From RYN-230 sp963770545 (GTDB taxonomy: Bacteria > Actinomycetota > Actinomycetes > Streptosporangiales > Streptosporangiaceae), in assembly GCA_963770545.1 (NCBI GenBank), contig CAVYQF010000006.1, forward strand, positions 242,987 through 306,986: a DNA stretch of 64,000 nt. Direction: 5' to 3'. Below are positions 26,547-34,818 of this stretch, piece after piece. The notes beneath the pieces were generated by a model. The model was not told where the DNA came from. It was given only the letters and a program-made list of their open reading frames with translations, and made no database searches. Within the stretch, counting starts at the first letter, position 1; every line of letters begins with the position of its first letter. Made by a program: the position numbers and the translations under genes.

Positions 26547-29006
26547 ATGACGGAAGAGCGCGTCAAGGCGCCAGAAGGCACCGATGAGGGTCCGGGCCCT
26601 CGCCCCAGGCCGCATCTGCTGCGCGAGTGGCGGTCGGCCATATTCGCTCCCGTTGGGACCGGCCAGCGGCGGCGGCGTGGAAGCGACGGGCTGCGCCTGG
26701 CTGGCGCAGTCCTCGCGCTCGTCTGCTGCGTGCTCATCATCCACTACGACTCCCGCATAGACCGCGCCATTGTCCAGGTCATCCACCCACCGCCGCGGAG
26801 TATCACCTGGCTGGTCACGGTGGTGTACGACGTTGGCTCGTTCGGCGTCACGATTGCCCTGGTGCTGCTGGCCCTAGTCGCCCGCCGCTGGGTTGTCGCC
26901 CGAGACATCGCGCTGAGCGCCGCCGCGGCCGCGGCGGTGAGCGGGATCCTGGTCCTCGTGCTCGGCAGCCGCGGCGGCAGGCCCGGCGGAATCGTGATCC
27001 ACGGGTATGCGGTGAGCTTCCCGGTCCTCCAGATCGCTCTGTTCATGGCGGTCACCACGGCGGCGTTGCCGTATCTGGCCCGGGGCCTGCAACGTCTCAT
27101 CGAGATCTTTATCACGCTGGTCGCGATGGCCTCAGCCGTCGGAGGTCACGGGCTGCCCCTCAACGTGCTCGGCAGCCTGGCCATCGGATGGGGAACCACG
27201 GCGCTGGTCCGGCTGATCTTCGGCTCCCCACTCGGCCTCCCCTCGGCCGATGACGTCCGGGCGCTGCTCGGCGAGCTCGGTATCCACGCCAGCCAGGTGC
27301 AGGCGGCGGACCGGCAGGTCTGGGGGGTAGCGAAATACCAGGCCAGCGACGTGGATCCGGCCGGCGGGCTGATGGGTGTGGCGGTCTACGGCCGGGATGC
27401 GGCCGACGCCAAACTCCTGACCAAGACGGCCCGGTTCCTGTTCTACCGGGACTCCGGGCCCAGTCTCACGATCACCCGGCTTCAGCAGGTCGAACACGAG
27501 GCGTACGTCACGTTGCGGGCTGCGCGGGCGGGCGCGGCGGTCCCTGACATCGTGGAGGCGGGCACGGCGGGTCCATCCCACGACGCGCTGCTGGTCTCCC
27601 GCTGGCCGGCTGGCCTGATGCTCTCCGAGGCGGACGCCAGCCAGGTAGGTGATCCCGCGCTGGACGACCTCTACCGCCAGCTGCTGATCCTGCGGAAGAC
27701 CCGCATCGCGCACGGCGCCATCAGTGGTGACACCCTGTTCATCGACCCCACCGCGCAGAGCGCCACCTTGGCCGACTTCCGCAACGCCATCTCTAACGCC
27801 TCTCCGGACCAACTCGATCGCGACATGGCCGGTGTCATCGCGGCCATTGCTGCCGCGGTCGGCGCCGACCGGGCAGCCTACTCCGCCGCCCGGTCGCTGG
27901 ACGCGGAGGTACTGGAGGGCGCCCTCCAGCACCTGCACCGCGCCGCTCTCGACCCCGTCCTCAGCCGGTCCCTGCGGAGCCAGCGCGGCCTCCTGGATGA
28001 GGTCCGGCAGCGCGCCGCCCAGGCCAAGTCGATCAGCGTCCCGAAACTGGTGGAGCCCCGCCGGGTGAGCTGGCCCACGCTGATCATGGTGGTGGGCACG
28101 CTCATCGGCGGCTGGGCCCTCATCGGGGTCCTCATCGACGTGTCCCAGTCGTTCGACACGGTGCTGGGGGCCAGCTGGCTGTGGGTCATCGTGGCGTTCA
28201 TCCTGGCCCAGGCGGCCTTCGTCGCGTCGGCCGTCGAAGCCATCGGCAGCGTGGCCGGGCCGCTCCCGTTCGGGCGGGTGGTGGCGGTCGAGGTGGCCAA
28301 CTCCTTCAGTGCCCTGGCCGGCGGGACCGCCGCCGTCTTCGCCACCCGCGTCCGTTTCTTCCAGCAGCAAGGCTACGACGCGTCGGTCGCGCTGAGCTCG
28401 GGCGCCATCATGACCACCTCCAGCTGGGTCGCCACCGGGGTGCTGTTCCTCGTGTCGCTGCCTTTCGCCTGGGGATCCATCCACATCGAGGCCACCCCCG
28501 AGTCTGGGGGGAATTCCAAACTGGTCTGGATCATCCTGGCCGTGGTGGTGCTGGCCGGTCTGCTGATCGGCGTGGCCCTGGCCGTACCCCGGCTCCGCCG
28601 GCTGGCCGCCAGCAAGCTGCGGCCCAAGGTGCGCGACATCTGGGGCAACTTCCGGCACGTCGCCAGCTCCCCGCGCAAGCTGGTGCTCCTGGTGGGCGGC
28701 TCCTTCGCCCAGGAACTGGTCGTGGCCATGGCCCTGTCGGTGTCGCTGCGGGCCTTTGATGACCATCTCCGGTTGCCGACCCTGATCGTGGTCATCTTCC
28801 TGGCCGGGTTCATCGGCGGGATCTCGCCGTCACCGGGCGGCATGGGCGTGGTGGAAGCGGGAATGATCCTCGGCCTCACCGCGGCCGGTGTCTCCGAGGC
28901 CGACGCGACCGCCGCGGTCTTCATCCAGCGCCTGTTCACGTCGTACCTGCCACCGATCTGGGGCTGGGTCACTCTCGTCTGGATGCGCAAACGCGAGTAC
29001 CTGTGA
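26547..29006 (+). CDS. PAP2-like / kinase-like / flippase-type membrane fusion protein
   Basis: 819 residues. Roughly residues 45-220 contain several TM helices and HGLPLNVLGSLAIGWG, like a PAP2-related membrane domain with incomplete phosphatase motifs. Residues about 240-500 look like a degenerate protein-kinase fold (KLLTKTARFLFYRD, then ALLVSRWPAGL, and HGAISGDTLFID in place of the HRD catalytic loop). Residues about 510-819 match the lysylphosphatidylglycerol synthase/flippase TM domain (EVANSFSALAGGTAAVFATRVRF, GISPSPGGMGVVEAGMI). The family is known in actinobacteria; lipid translocation in cell-envelope biogenesis is likely. Start: ATG at 26547. Confidence 0.8.
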   Translation: MTEERVKAPEGTDEGPGPRPRPHLLREWRSAIFAPVGTGQRRRRGSDGLRLAGAVLALVCCVLIIHYDSRIDRAIVQVIHPPPRSITWLVTVVYDVGSFGVTIALVLLALVARRWVVARDIALSAAAAAAVSGILVLVLGSRGGRPGGIVIHGYAVSFPVLQIALFMAVTTAALPYLARGLQRLIEIFITLVAMASAVGGHGLPLNVLGSLAIGWGTTALVRLIFGSPLGLPSADDVRALLGELGIHASQVQAADRQVWGVAKYQASDVDPAGGLMGVAVYGRDAADAKLLTKTARFLFYRDSGPSLTITRLQQVEHEAYVTLRAARAGAAVPDIVEAGTAGPSHDALLVSRWPAGLMLSEADASQVGDPALDDLYRQLLILRKTRIAHGAISGDTLFIDPTAQSATLADFRNAISNASPDQLDRDMAGVIAAIAAAVGADRAAYSAARSLDAEVLEGALQHLHRAALDPVLSRSLRSQRGLLDEVRQRAAQAKSISVPKLVEPRRVSWPTLIMVVGTLIGGWALIGVLIDVSQSFDTVLGASWLWVIVAFILAQAAFVASAVEAIGSVAGPLPFGRVVAVEVANSFSALAGGTAAVFATRVRFFQQQGYDASVALSSGAIMTTSSWVATGVLFLVSLPFAWGSIHIEATPESGGNSKLVWIILAVVVLAGLLIGVALAVPRLRRLAASKLRPKVRDIWGNFRHVASSPRKLVLLVGGSFAQELVVAMALSVSLRAFDDHLRLPTLIVVIFLAGFIGGISPSPGGMGVVEAGMILGLTAAGVSEADATAAVFIQRLFTSYLPPIWGWVTLVWMRKREYL

Positions 29007-29126
29007 GGCCCGATCGTCCACTTCATTCGGCGTCGATGCGCCGGTCAAGTAAGCCGCGAAGTGCCGGTCGATGAGGTCACGGAGCGGGGATAGTTGGCTG
29101 GGCGAATGCCCTCCTAGGGTGGTCAC

Positions 29127-30139
29127 ATGACGAGAGTGGTGGCCCCTCGCGGTCCCTACCAGAAGGGGATCAGGCGCCGCCGTGAGATCGTGGACGCCGC
29201 GTCGAGGATCTTCGCCCGCTACGGCTACGGAGGGGGGTCGCTGCGGCAGATCGCCGACGACGTCGGGGTCACACCGGCCGCCTCGGCCCGCCACTTCGAG
29301 AACAAGTACGGCCTGCTCCAGGCGGTGCTTGTGCACTGGGAAGAAGAAGTAGACCGCAGCTTCGACGGGGCCCGCGGTTTGGAGTACTTCCGTGGCCTCC
29401 CGGGCCTGATGCATGACCACACGACCGAGCCCGGGCTCATGCTGACTCTCGCCACCGAGGCCACCGATCCGCAGCATCCGGCGCGGAACTGGGCGGTCCA
29501 GCGGTACGCGAGGGTCATCGATCTGGGTGTCGCCTCCCTCCGGGAGGCCAGAGACCTCGGCGAGATCGGCCCCATGACTGACGAGCAGATCGAGATCGAG
29601 CTTTACACCCAGTTCTCTGCCCTTACCCTCGGGCTCGACGAACGACTGGACGCGCTCGAGCAGCGGGTGCTGCGCGAGGCCGACGACGAAGAGCTCGCCG
29701 AGATCACCGCGATACGGCACCGGGCCGCGGTAATCCGCAGGACCGTCACACCAGGCCGCGACCTCGCGGCCCGGATGCCGCTCATCCTGTCCCTACCCGG
29801 GACCACCAGCGAAACCCAGCTCTACGCCGAGGACATCAACGACGAACTGCAGCAAGCCGTGGCGGGCCTTACCTCGATCGAGGAGCGGTGCATCGCCCTG
29901 CTGGCCCTGCACGCCTCATTGGCCAGCAAGCACCTGGCGATCGTGAGCCGCCGGCTGGCGACGGTGGCCACCATTTTCCTGCCCATCTCCTTCCTGGTCG
30001 GATTCTGGGGACAGAACTTCAACCTCCTCACCGGCAGCATCGAGAAGGGCTGGCATCGTTCCTGGTTCTCGGCGTAGGGCTGAGCGCCGCCTGCGCCGGG
30101 TTTACCGTCTTCATGCTCAGGCGTCGCAAATGGAACTGA
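29127..30139 (+). pseudogene. TetR N-terminal region fused in frame to CorA-like C-terminus, frameshifted end
   Basis: Residues 1-170 are a TetR regulator: HTH in ASRIFARYGYGGGSLRQIADDVGVTPAASARHFENKYGLLQ plus most of a ligand domain ending ELYTQFSALTLG. Without a stop it continues as the C-terminal half of a CorA Mg2+ transporter: DERLDALEQRV, IRRTVTPGRDLAARM, the long stalk helix, and TM1 ending IFLPISFLVGFWGQNFNLL, where the CorA GMN signature reads GQN. A frame change near 30048 is needed to reach TM2 (LASFLVLGVGLSAACAGF) and the basic RRRKWN tail. Probably a deletion chimera now decaying. A membrane-tethered regulator would be the exciting alternative. Confidence 0.75.
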
Positions 30140-30194
30140 GACCCGCTGACCAAGTCGCCGAACTGGCCGCCGCTGGACAGCTGGACCGAGACCC

Positions 30195-30692
30195 CTAGCC
30201 GGTGAGTGGCGCTGGATCCTGCCCTAGCGCCAGCTGGCGGCAGGCCAGCATCAGGGTCTCCGCCATCTCCATCTTCTCCGTGCCACCGACTCGCTTGCCG
30301 CCCGTTTGGCATTCGGCTTCATAGCCGACGCCCAGGGCACTGATCGCGGCGACGGGGTCGCTCTCACACGCCGCCACGGTCAGTTTCTTCGCGTTCTCCC
30401 GCAAATACTTCCGCCGCCACCGGGTGACGCCCCAGGCCCCGGTTGACTCGGACGCACACCGCCTCAGCTCGTCGACGTACCGTATGATCCGCATGGCCCT
30501 GATGAAGGCTTCACAGCCCTGCTCATGATCTTCTTGCCGAGGATGACCTTTGGCTTTCGTGTAGTGAAGTGGTCCTCCACACCGGACGCAGCAGATCAAT
30601 CGGAGCGTCGCTGGACGTCGCCCCGGAGGCATTGGTCCCGGCCACGAGTACTGCATGATCAAGCCACCGCCTCCGCGAGAAACCCTGACCAC
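30195..30692 (-). CDS. Hypothetical protein with a CxxC pair
   Basis: 165 residues (M at 30656 gives about 153). Contains CCVRCGGPLHYTKAKGHPRQEDH, a possible zinc-binding CxxC, and a helical C-terminal half rich in Ala, Glu and Arg. Less GC-rich than its neighbours. No family recognised. It follows the TetR-CorA chimera convergently. Confidence 0.5.
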   Translation of the reverse strand: MVRVSRGGGGLIMQYSWPGPMPPGRRPATLRLICCVRCGGPLHYTKAKGHPRQEDHEQGCEAFIRAMRIIRYVDELRRCASESTGAWGVTRWRRKYLRENAKKLTVAACESDPVAAISALGVGYEAECQTGGKRVGGTEKMEMAETLMLACRQLALGQDPAPLTG

Positions 30693-30825
30693 GAGGATAG
30701 AGCCTGCCCGGGGTGGCGCTGGACGGCCTGGTCGCCCACTTCAGTTCCCCGGCGTCTCCCGGCTGCTTGATACCACCGTGAACGCACACGCCTGGGGTAA
30801 CCGCGACGCTTCCGGCACGGGCCAG

Positions 30826-31299
30826 TCAACCAAGGTTGAGGTAGGTCACGGGCCCGAAGCTGGCCGGGGCAACTGGCGGCGGTTTGTGGCCTAGACCAAA
30901 GTCGAGTCGGGCAAACGTTTCGGCGTTGATCACCAACGACATGTACGTGCCGGTGGGTACAGGTGCTCTTCGTGATCGGGGTACGGCTCTGGCCGCAAAG
31001 TGGCCCTTGACCGTCACCAGGTACACGACGGTCCTCTCGTCGTTCGGGACGAAGTCGCCGGGGGTTGCCGAGATCAGTGCTTTCGCGCGGGTAGTGACTA
31101 CCGCTGAGGCCCAGGCCACGCTGTGCCCGTCATTTACTGAGACAGCGTGGTTGACTGTTGTGGTCAGTCGTTCGATGGCTGCTGCAGGTATCGGCTGGCC
31201 GGGTACCGCTGTCGCTGGTTCGTGGCGGTCGGCTGACCCGCTGGCCGATCCAGAGGCAGCGGCGGCCAGCACGGAGATGAGCCAGAATGCACGCCTCAT
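30826..31299 (-). CDS. Small secreted protein, unknown function
   Basis: 157 residues from an ATG at 31299. The N-terminus RRAFWLISVLAAAASGSASG looks like a signal peptide. The remainder is polar with TVVYLVTVKGHFAARAVPR and GTYMSLVINAETFARLDFGLG, suggesting a small beta-rich extracellular domain. The frame stays open far upstream on this strand because of GC bias, but the signal peptide marks the likely start. No family recognised. Confidence 0.6.
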   Translation of the reverse strand: MRRAFWLISVLAAAASGSASGSADRHEPATAVPGQPIPAAAIERLTTTVNHAVSVNDGHSVAWASAVVTTRAKALISATPGDFVPNDERTVVYLVTVKGHFAARAVPRSRRAPVPTGTYMSLVINAETFARLDFGLGHKPPPVAPASFGPVTYLNLG

Positions 31300-31501
31300 G
31301 AGCCTTTGACGCCTTTCGTTGAATGCTGCTGGCGGCAGTTGGCATCTCAGCCTGGTCTGATCGAACCTCGAGGGACCCCATCCGAGCCACCAGCTCGCGC
31401 AGGCTCGCGCCTGTTGCTGCCTGACTCCTACCCGCCCTGAGGGTAGGGCGGTGAGCCACCCGCGATTGACCGAGGTCAGCCGCCTGTCTACGCTCGCATC
31501 T

Positions 31502-32011
31502 ATGCGGACTGCTGGGCTGCGACATTCCGTGCTAGGCGTACTCCTCCTAGCTGTCTCAGCTGCCCTGTTGATGGTCTGGCTGTGGTTCGGCCATCTGTGG
31601 TTCGCGATCGTCACCGGCTTCGTTGTCGGGCTCGTGCTGATCGCCTTGATGCTCCGGAACGGATGGCACCAGACGAGTCCGGAAAGCCTCGAATCACGCG
31701 GTTTCAGTCCGGAATCTGCCTGGGATTCCAATCTGATGGATCCAGGCCTGCACCGAGAGATGGTCCCCATAGTCCCGGCCTTCGGGCGTCGGGGGATATC
31801 CAATACCCCCATCCGGCGTCCGGCCGCCCAGCCGGCCCCGGGTCGTTCGCCCGGCGGCGTGCGCCGACAGCCTGGAACGGCCAGCCCGACCGGCTGCGCG
31901 GCCGGCTTTCCGCGGACGCCCTGGTCATGTTCGCCGAGGAGCGCGAAGCCGCCAGCATCGACGAAGTGCTCGGCGCGCTCGACCGCGACCTGGTCGGCCT
32001 GGTGCCCGTGA
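31502..32011 (+). CDS. Possible small two-helix membrane protein, 3' end uncertain
   Basis: From an ATG at 31502: LRHSVLGVLLLAVSAALLMVW and FAIVTGFVVGLVLIALML are two convincing TM helices, followed by a polar region. The reading frame then runs into the CbbX coding region (from 31927), where its composition no longer looks like protein. The real end may be near 31800, or the gene may be truncated. Function unknown. Confidence 0.4.
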   Translation: MRTAGLRHSVLGVLLLAVSAALLMVWLWFGHLWFAIVTGFVVGLVLIALMLRNGWHQTSPESLESRGFSPESAWDSNLMDPGLHREMVPIVPAFGRRGISNTPIRRPAAQPAPGRSPGGVRRQPGTASPTGCAAGFPRTPWSCSPRSAKPPASTKCSARSTATWSAWCP

Positions 32012-32793
32012 AGCGGTGGATCGAGGACATCGCACTGCTGCTCCTGGTGGACCGGGCCCGGCAGAGATTCGGCCTCGAGGCCCCCCGGCCAAACCTGCAC
32101 ATGTGCTTCACCGGCCCTCCGGGCACCGGCAAGACCACCGTGGCGCTGCGCATGGCCGAACTCCTGCACCGGCTCGGCTACCTGGAACGCGGGCACCTGG
32201 TGCACGCCATGCGCGACGACCTGGTCGGCCAGTACATCGGGCAGACCGCACCCAAGACCAAGCGCGTGCTCGACCAGGCCATGGGCGGGGTGCTGTTCAT
32301 CGACGAGGCCTACTATCTGTACCGCGCGGCCGACTCCAAGGACTATGGCCAGGAGGCCATCGACATCATGCTGCAGGTGATGGAGAAGGAGCGCGACAAT
32401 CTTGTGGTCATCCTCGCGGGCTACAAGGACCGGATGGACGACTTCTTCGAGAGCAACCCGGGCATGCATTCCCGGATCGCGCACCACCTCGACTTCGCCG
32501 CCTACGATGCCGACGAACTCGTCGCGATTGGACGGCTAATGCTCGAGCAGTCCAGTTACTACCTGTCCCCGGGCGCCGAGGAGGCGTTCCGCCAGTACCT
32601 GTCCCGCCGGATGCGCGGGCCCCGGTTCGCCAACGCCCGGAGCGTGCGGAACGAGCTGGAACGCACCAGGCTTCGGCACGCGCGCCGTGTGGCCACTGAC
32701 GCCAGCCGCGCTTGGAACCGCGACGACCTGATGCGCCTTGAGCCATCAGACATCCTGCCGAGCTGGGACTTGCTAGACAGTGATCCGTCGTAG
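31927..32793 (+). CDS. cbbX: CbbX-type AAA+ ATPase (Rubisco activase family)
   Basis: About 288 residues. ALDRDLVGLVPVKRWIEDIALLLLVDRARQRFGLEAP, Walker A in MCFTGPPGTGKTTVALRMAELLHRLGY, HLVHAMRDDLVGQYIGQTAPKTK, Walker B in MGGVLFIDEAYYLYR, and GYKDRMDDFFESNPGMHSRIAHHLDF follow the CbbX/CfxQ sequence nearly word for word. CbbX remodels inhibited red-type Rubisco. No Rubisco gene lies within the window, so it is an orphan here. CbbX-like ATPases of the EccA/spore group are the alternative, but the motifs favour CbbX. The ATG at 31927 begins MFAEEREAASIDEVL. Confidence 0.82.
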   Translation: MFAEEREAASIDEVLGALDRDLVGLVPVKRWIEDIALLLLVDRARQRFGLEAPRPNLHMCFTGPPGTGKTTVALRMAELLHRLGYLERGHLVHAMRDDLVGQYIGQTAPKTKRVLDQAMGGVLFIDEAYYLYRAADSKDYGQEAIDIMLQVMEKERDNLVVILAGYKDRMDDFFESNPGMHSRIAHHLDFAAYDADELVAIGRLMLEQSSYYLSPGAEEAFRQYLSRRMRGPRFANARSVRNELERTRLRHARRVATDASRAWNRDDLMRLEPSDILPSWDLLDSDPS

Positions 32794-32899
32794 CTGCCTC
32801 GTAGTGGTGCTCACGTAGCCAGCGGGACGCCGGGTTGCGCCGGAGGCCGGCCGCCACGTCGTCCGCGGATACACGCACCTGGGCCACGGTCAGGCGCCC

Positions 32900-32940
32900 G
32901 TTAGCAAAGACGCCCCTTCCTTTTAGCAGATCTGTTAGCA
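32900..32940. repeat. GTTAGCA heptamer cluster (remnant)
   Basis: GTTAGCA at 32900-32906 and 32934-32940, with TTTAGCA at 32922-32928. The last two are spaced 12 bp, the same period as in the intact element ends. Followed by AAGATCGCC, also found after the pair at 34187-34205. Interpreted as a relic of an earlier integrated element end. Confidence 0.7.
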
Positions 32941-33259
32941 AGATCGCCAATGGTCAGTGCAGGTTGCTGCTGCTGCCTAGATCTTCAGCGCACATCCTGT
33001 CGCTGCTAGCTCATCGTTCGACACTGGGCTGAGAACTGAGGGCGGCGCGGGTGAAGCCGCCGAACTGGCCAGGCCTGGCGGTGATGTGCTGGAGGGTGCG
33101 CTGAAAGCTGGTTGAGCTTGGACGAACCCGGGTTCGCCCAGGCTGCGCAGGAAACACTGGATTTGTGCTTTTCGTGTGACGACTTCCGCTATCCAGTTCG
33201 GTTCGTCTACGCGAATTCTTGCGAGCAAGGTGGCTTATGGCCTTTATGGCCCTCGCGGA

Positions 33260-33537
33260 TCCGGGAGTCGTTCATGCTAAAGTCGGCAATCCGATGGCGG
33301 CGGCGCGGTAGTGGGCGGGCATGGCGAGGGCTGCGGGTGGTGGTGATGTCGTTCTCCAAGCCGTGCTCCACCTCCGACACCCACAGCGGGAACCCATCGG
33401 GAGCGAGCTACCGCCTGAACGTTGTCGCCGTGGGAATGGGCTTTGCCGGAGTACCACAGGTCGATGAGCTGGCCTTTCACGCTGACTGCCGGCTCATTGC
33501 TCCGGTCAGCCGGGATGATCTTCCCGTCGAGGATCAC
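33260..33537 (-). pseudogene. IS5-type DDE transposase fragment
   Basis: The minus strand begins ILDGKIIPADR, then SVKGQLIDLWYSGKAHSHGDNVQ, the second-Asp region of IS5-group actinobacterial transposases. After a frame change it continues as DGFPLWVSEVEHGLENDITTTR, again family-typical. Neither end of the gene nor terminal repeats remain. Confidence 0.75.
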
Positions 33538-34044
33538 AGGTGATTTTCTCGGTTGTCCGTGGCGCGTTCCTGCAGCTTGGAACGCAAGTCAGGTGACCTG
33601 TTCAACGAGTAAGCTCGATAAATTCCTCCGGTACCGGCAGGCGGTAGCTCCGAGAGGACATGCCTTGTGCTTGGTTTCAGCAGGCAATCAGCGCGAGCTG
33701 GTACGTATAGCTGATGCTACTCTCGGTCGTGATCCTGAACCATCCAGTGGCGAGATCCTCTTCCGAAGATGCGGGCGAATCATCGGCCTTGCTTGAGGAT
33801 ATAGTCTTTAATGGGCTGTTTCCTCGCCGGCTCCGCAGCGGCACTCCCTGCTTTCCAGCTGCCAGACGATCCGCGACGGCCCCACTGACGTGTTCGCTGG
33901 CCGAGCCCCCAGCGCGCCCCCACCTCCCCGGTACCGCGTCCGCAGCCTGCCGGCGAAGAAGATCTTCAGGTGAGTCCGCATCTACCGGGCTCCACGTCCA
34001 TGTTACAACCAGCCCGGTTCCGTCCGCGGGTCTGCCCGGACGTG

Positions 34045-34205
34045 GAGCCGCCTATCGAAGATCGAAGCCCGACTGCCCTACGCTATTACGAGGAGGATCC
34101 ACCCTCAATGGCCGTCCGCTGCGTCACTCCGTCCCAGCTCGCTGGGCTCCCGATTCCAACAAGGTCCATGGTCGTCCAGGACTGTTGTTAGCAGATCCGT
34201 TAGCA
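34045..34205. other. Degenerate tRNA-Thr attachment site with arm repeats
   Basis: 34045-34098 is a diverged copy of the 43-bp attachment core (GAGCCGCCTATCG at the start, ATTACGAGGAGGAT at the end, indels between). About 95 bp further, GTTAGCA occurs at 34187-34193 and 34199-34205, 12 bp apart, exactly as beside the intact attL at 39496. This marks the edge of an older integration at the same tRNA. Confidence 0.75.
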
Positions 34206-34269
34206 AGATCGCCTGGTGCCCAACAGCGACTCCGCCCGCTCCGCATGACGCGACGCCGCTCGTGCGGGC

Positions 34270-34494
34270 TCAGTCGAGGAGGTTGAGGAACTCGGCAGAG
34301 GTCAGGCCCGCCTGTCGCAGAATCGACGCGAGCGTGCCGCGCTTAACTACGCCGTGTTGCGGGATGACGGCCACCCGCCCTTCCCGATTCCGGTACACCG
34401 CGTGACTGCCCTTGGTGCGCACATGAGAAAAGCCGACCGACTCAAGCGCCTTCACGACCTTCCGTACCGGCAGGTCAGAGAGCGCCGGGCTCAC
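34270..34494 (-). CDS. hicA: HicA-family mRNA interferase toxin
   Basis: 74 residues. LPVRKVVKALESVGFSHVRTKGSHAVYRN then VAVIPQHGVVKRGTLASILRQAGLT is the HicA dsRBD-like fold, with the catalytic His in KGSHAVY. HicA cleaves mRNA when not bound by HicB. Its start overlaps the hicB stop by 4 bp, with hicB first, the antitoxin-first order. Both are intact in otherwise decayed DNA, which fits an addiction module. Confidence 0.9.
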   Translation of the reverse strand: MSPALSDLPVRKVVKALESVGFSHVRTKGSHAVYRNREGRVAVIPQHGVVKRGTLASILRQAGLTSAEFLNLLD

Positions 34495-34715
34495 GCGGCG
34501 GGCAACTGGAAGGAGGTCACAAGCGGCGTCGCGGTGACATGCCCCGCAGGGTCGTCCACTTCCTCCAGGTACAGCTCGACCGCCTCAGCGAGATTCGCCA
34601 GTGCCTCGTCAATCGTGTGGCCCTGGCTGGCCACGTCAACCTCCAGACACTGCGCGATGTACCAGTCTTCTTCCTGATGCAACGCAGCAGTCAGGGTCTG
34701 CGGCAACTCCGACAT
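34491..34715 (-). CDS. hicB: HicB-family antitoxin, short form
   Basis: 74 residues. TAALHQEEDWYIAQCLEVDVASQGHTIDEALANLAEAVELYLEE is the HicB partial RNase H fold. No C-terminal DNA-binding domain follows, so autoregulation may need another factor. Overlaps hicA by 4 bp. Confidence 0.9.
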   Translation of the reverse strand: MSELPQTLTAALHQEEDWYIAQCLEVDVASQGHTIDEALANLAEAVELYLEEVDDPAGHVTATPLVTSFQLPAA

Positions 34716-34818
34716 GCCCCCAGCATAACTGCCCGCCGTACACGCAGGCGGGACGCAGGGCCCGGTGCTGTCTGCCGAACCCCCCGCAGAATTCTCCGAC
34801 AGGTGGAGCTTGTAACCT

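Larger units (their letters stand above)
32794..34269. other. Decayed mobile-element debris, about 1.5 kb
   Basis: No intact gene. Holds GTTAGCA-type repeats (32900-32940), an IS5-type transposase fragment (33260-33537) and a degenerate attachment site with its own repeat pair (34045-34205). Reading frames here are short and lack family features. Confidence 0.7.

Noticed and set aside
30826..32487. Long minus-strand open frame opposite cbbX
   Set aside because: It is open because of GC-biased third positions. The plus strand carries an unmistakable AAA+ protein; only its end (30826-31299) looks real, from the signal peptide onward.
32408..32950. Minus-strand reading frame over the cbbX 3' end and debris
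   Set aside because: Its first about 40 residues look protein-like, but most of it is antisense to cbbX; no start signal or family found.
33112..33543. Plus-strand 143-codon frame in the debris
   Set aside because: Antisense to the IS5-type transposase fragment, which has recognisable motifs.
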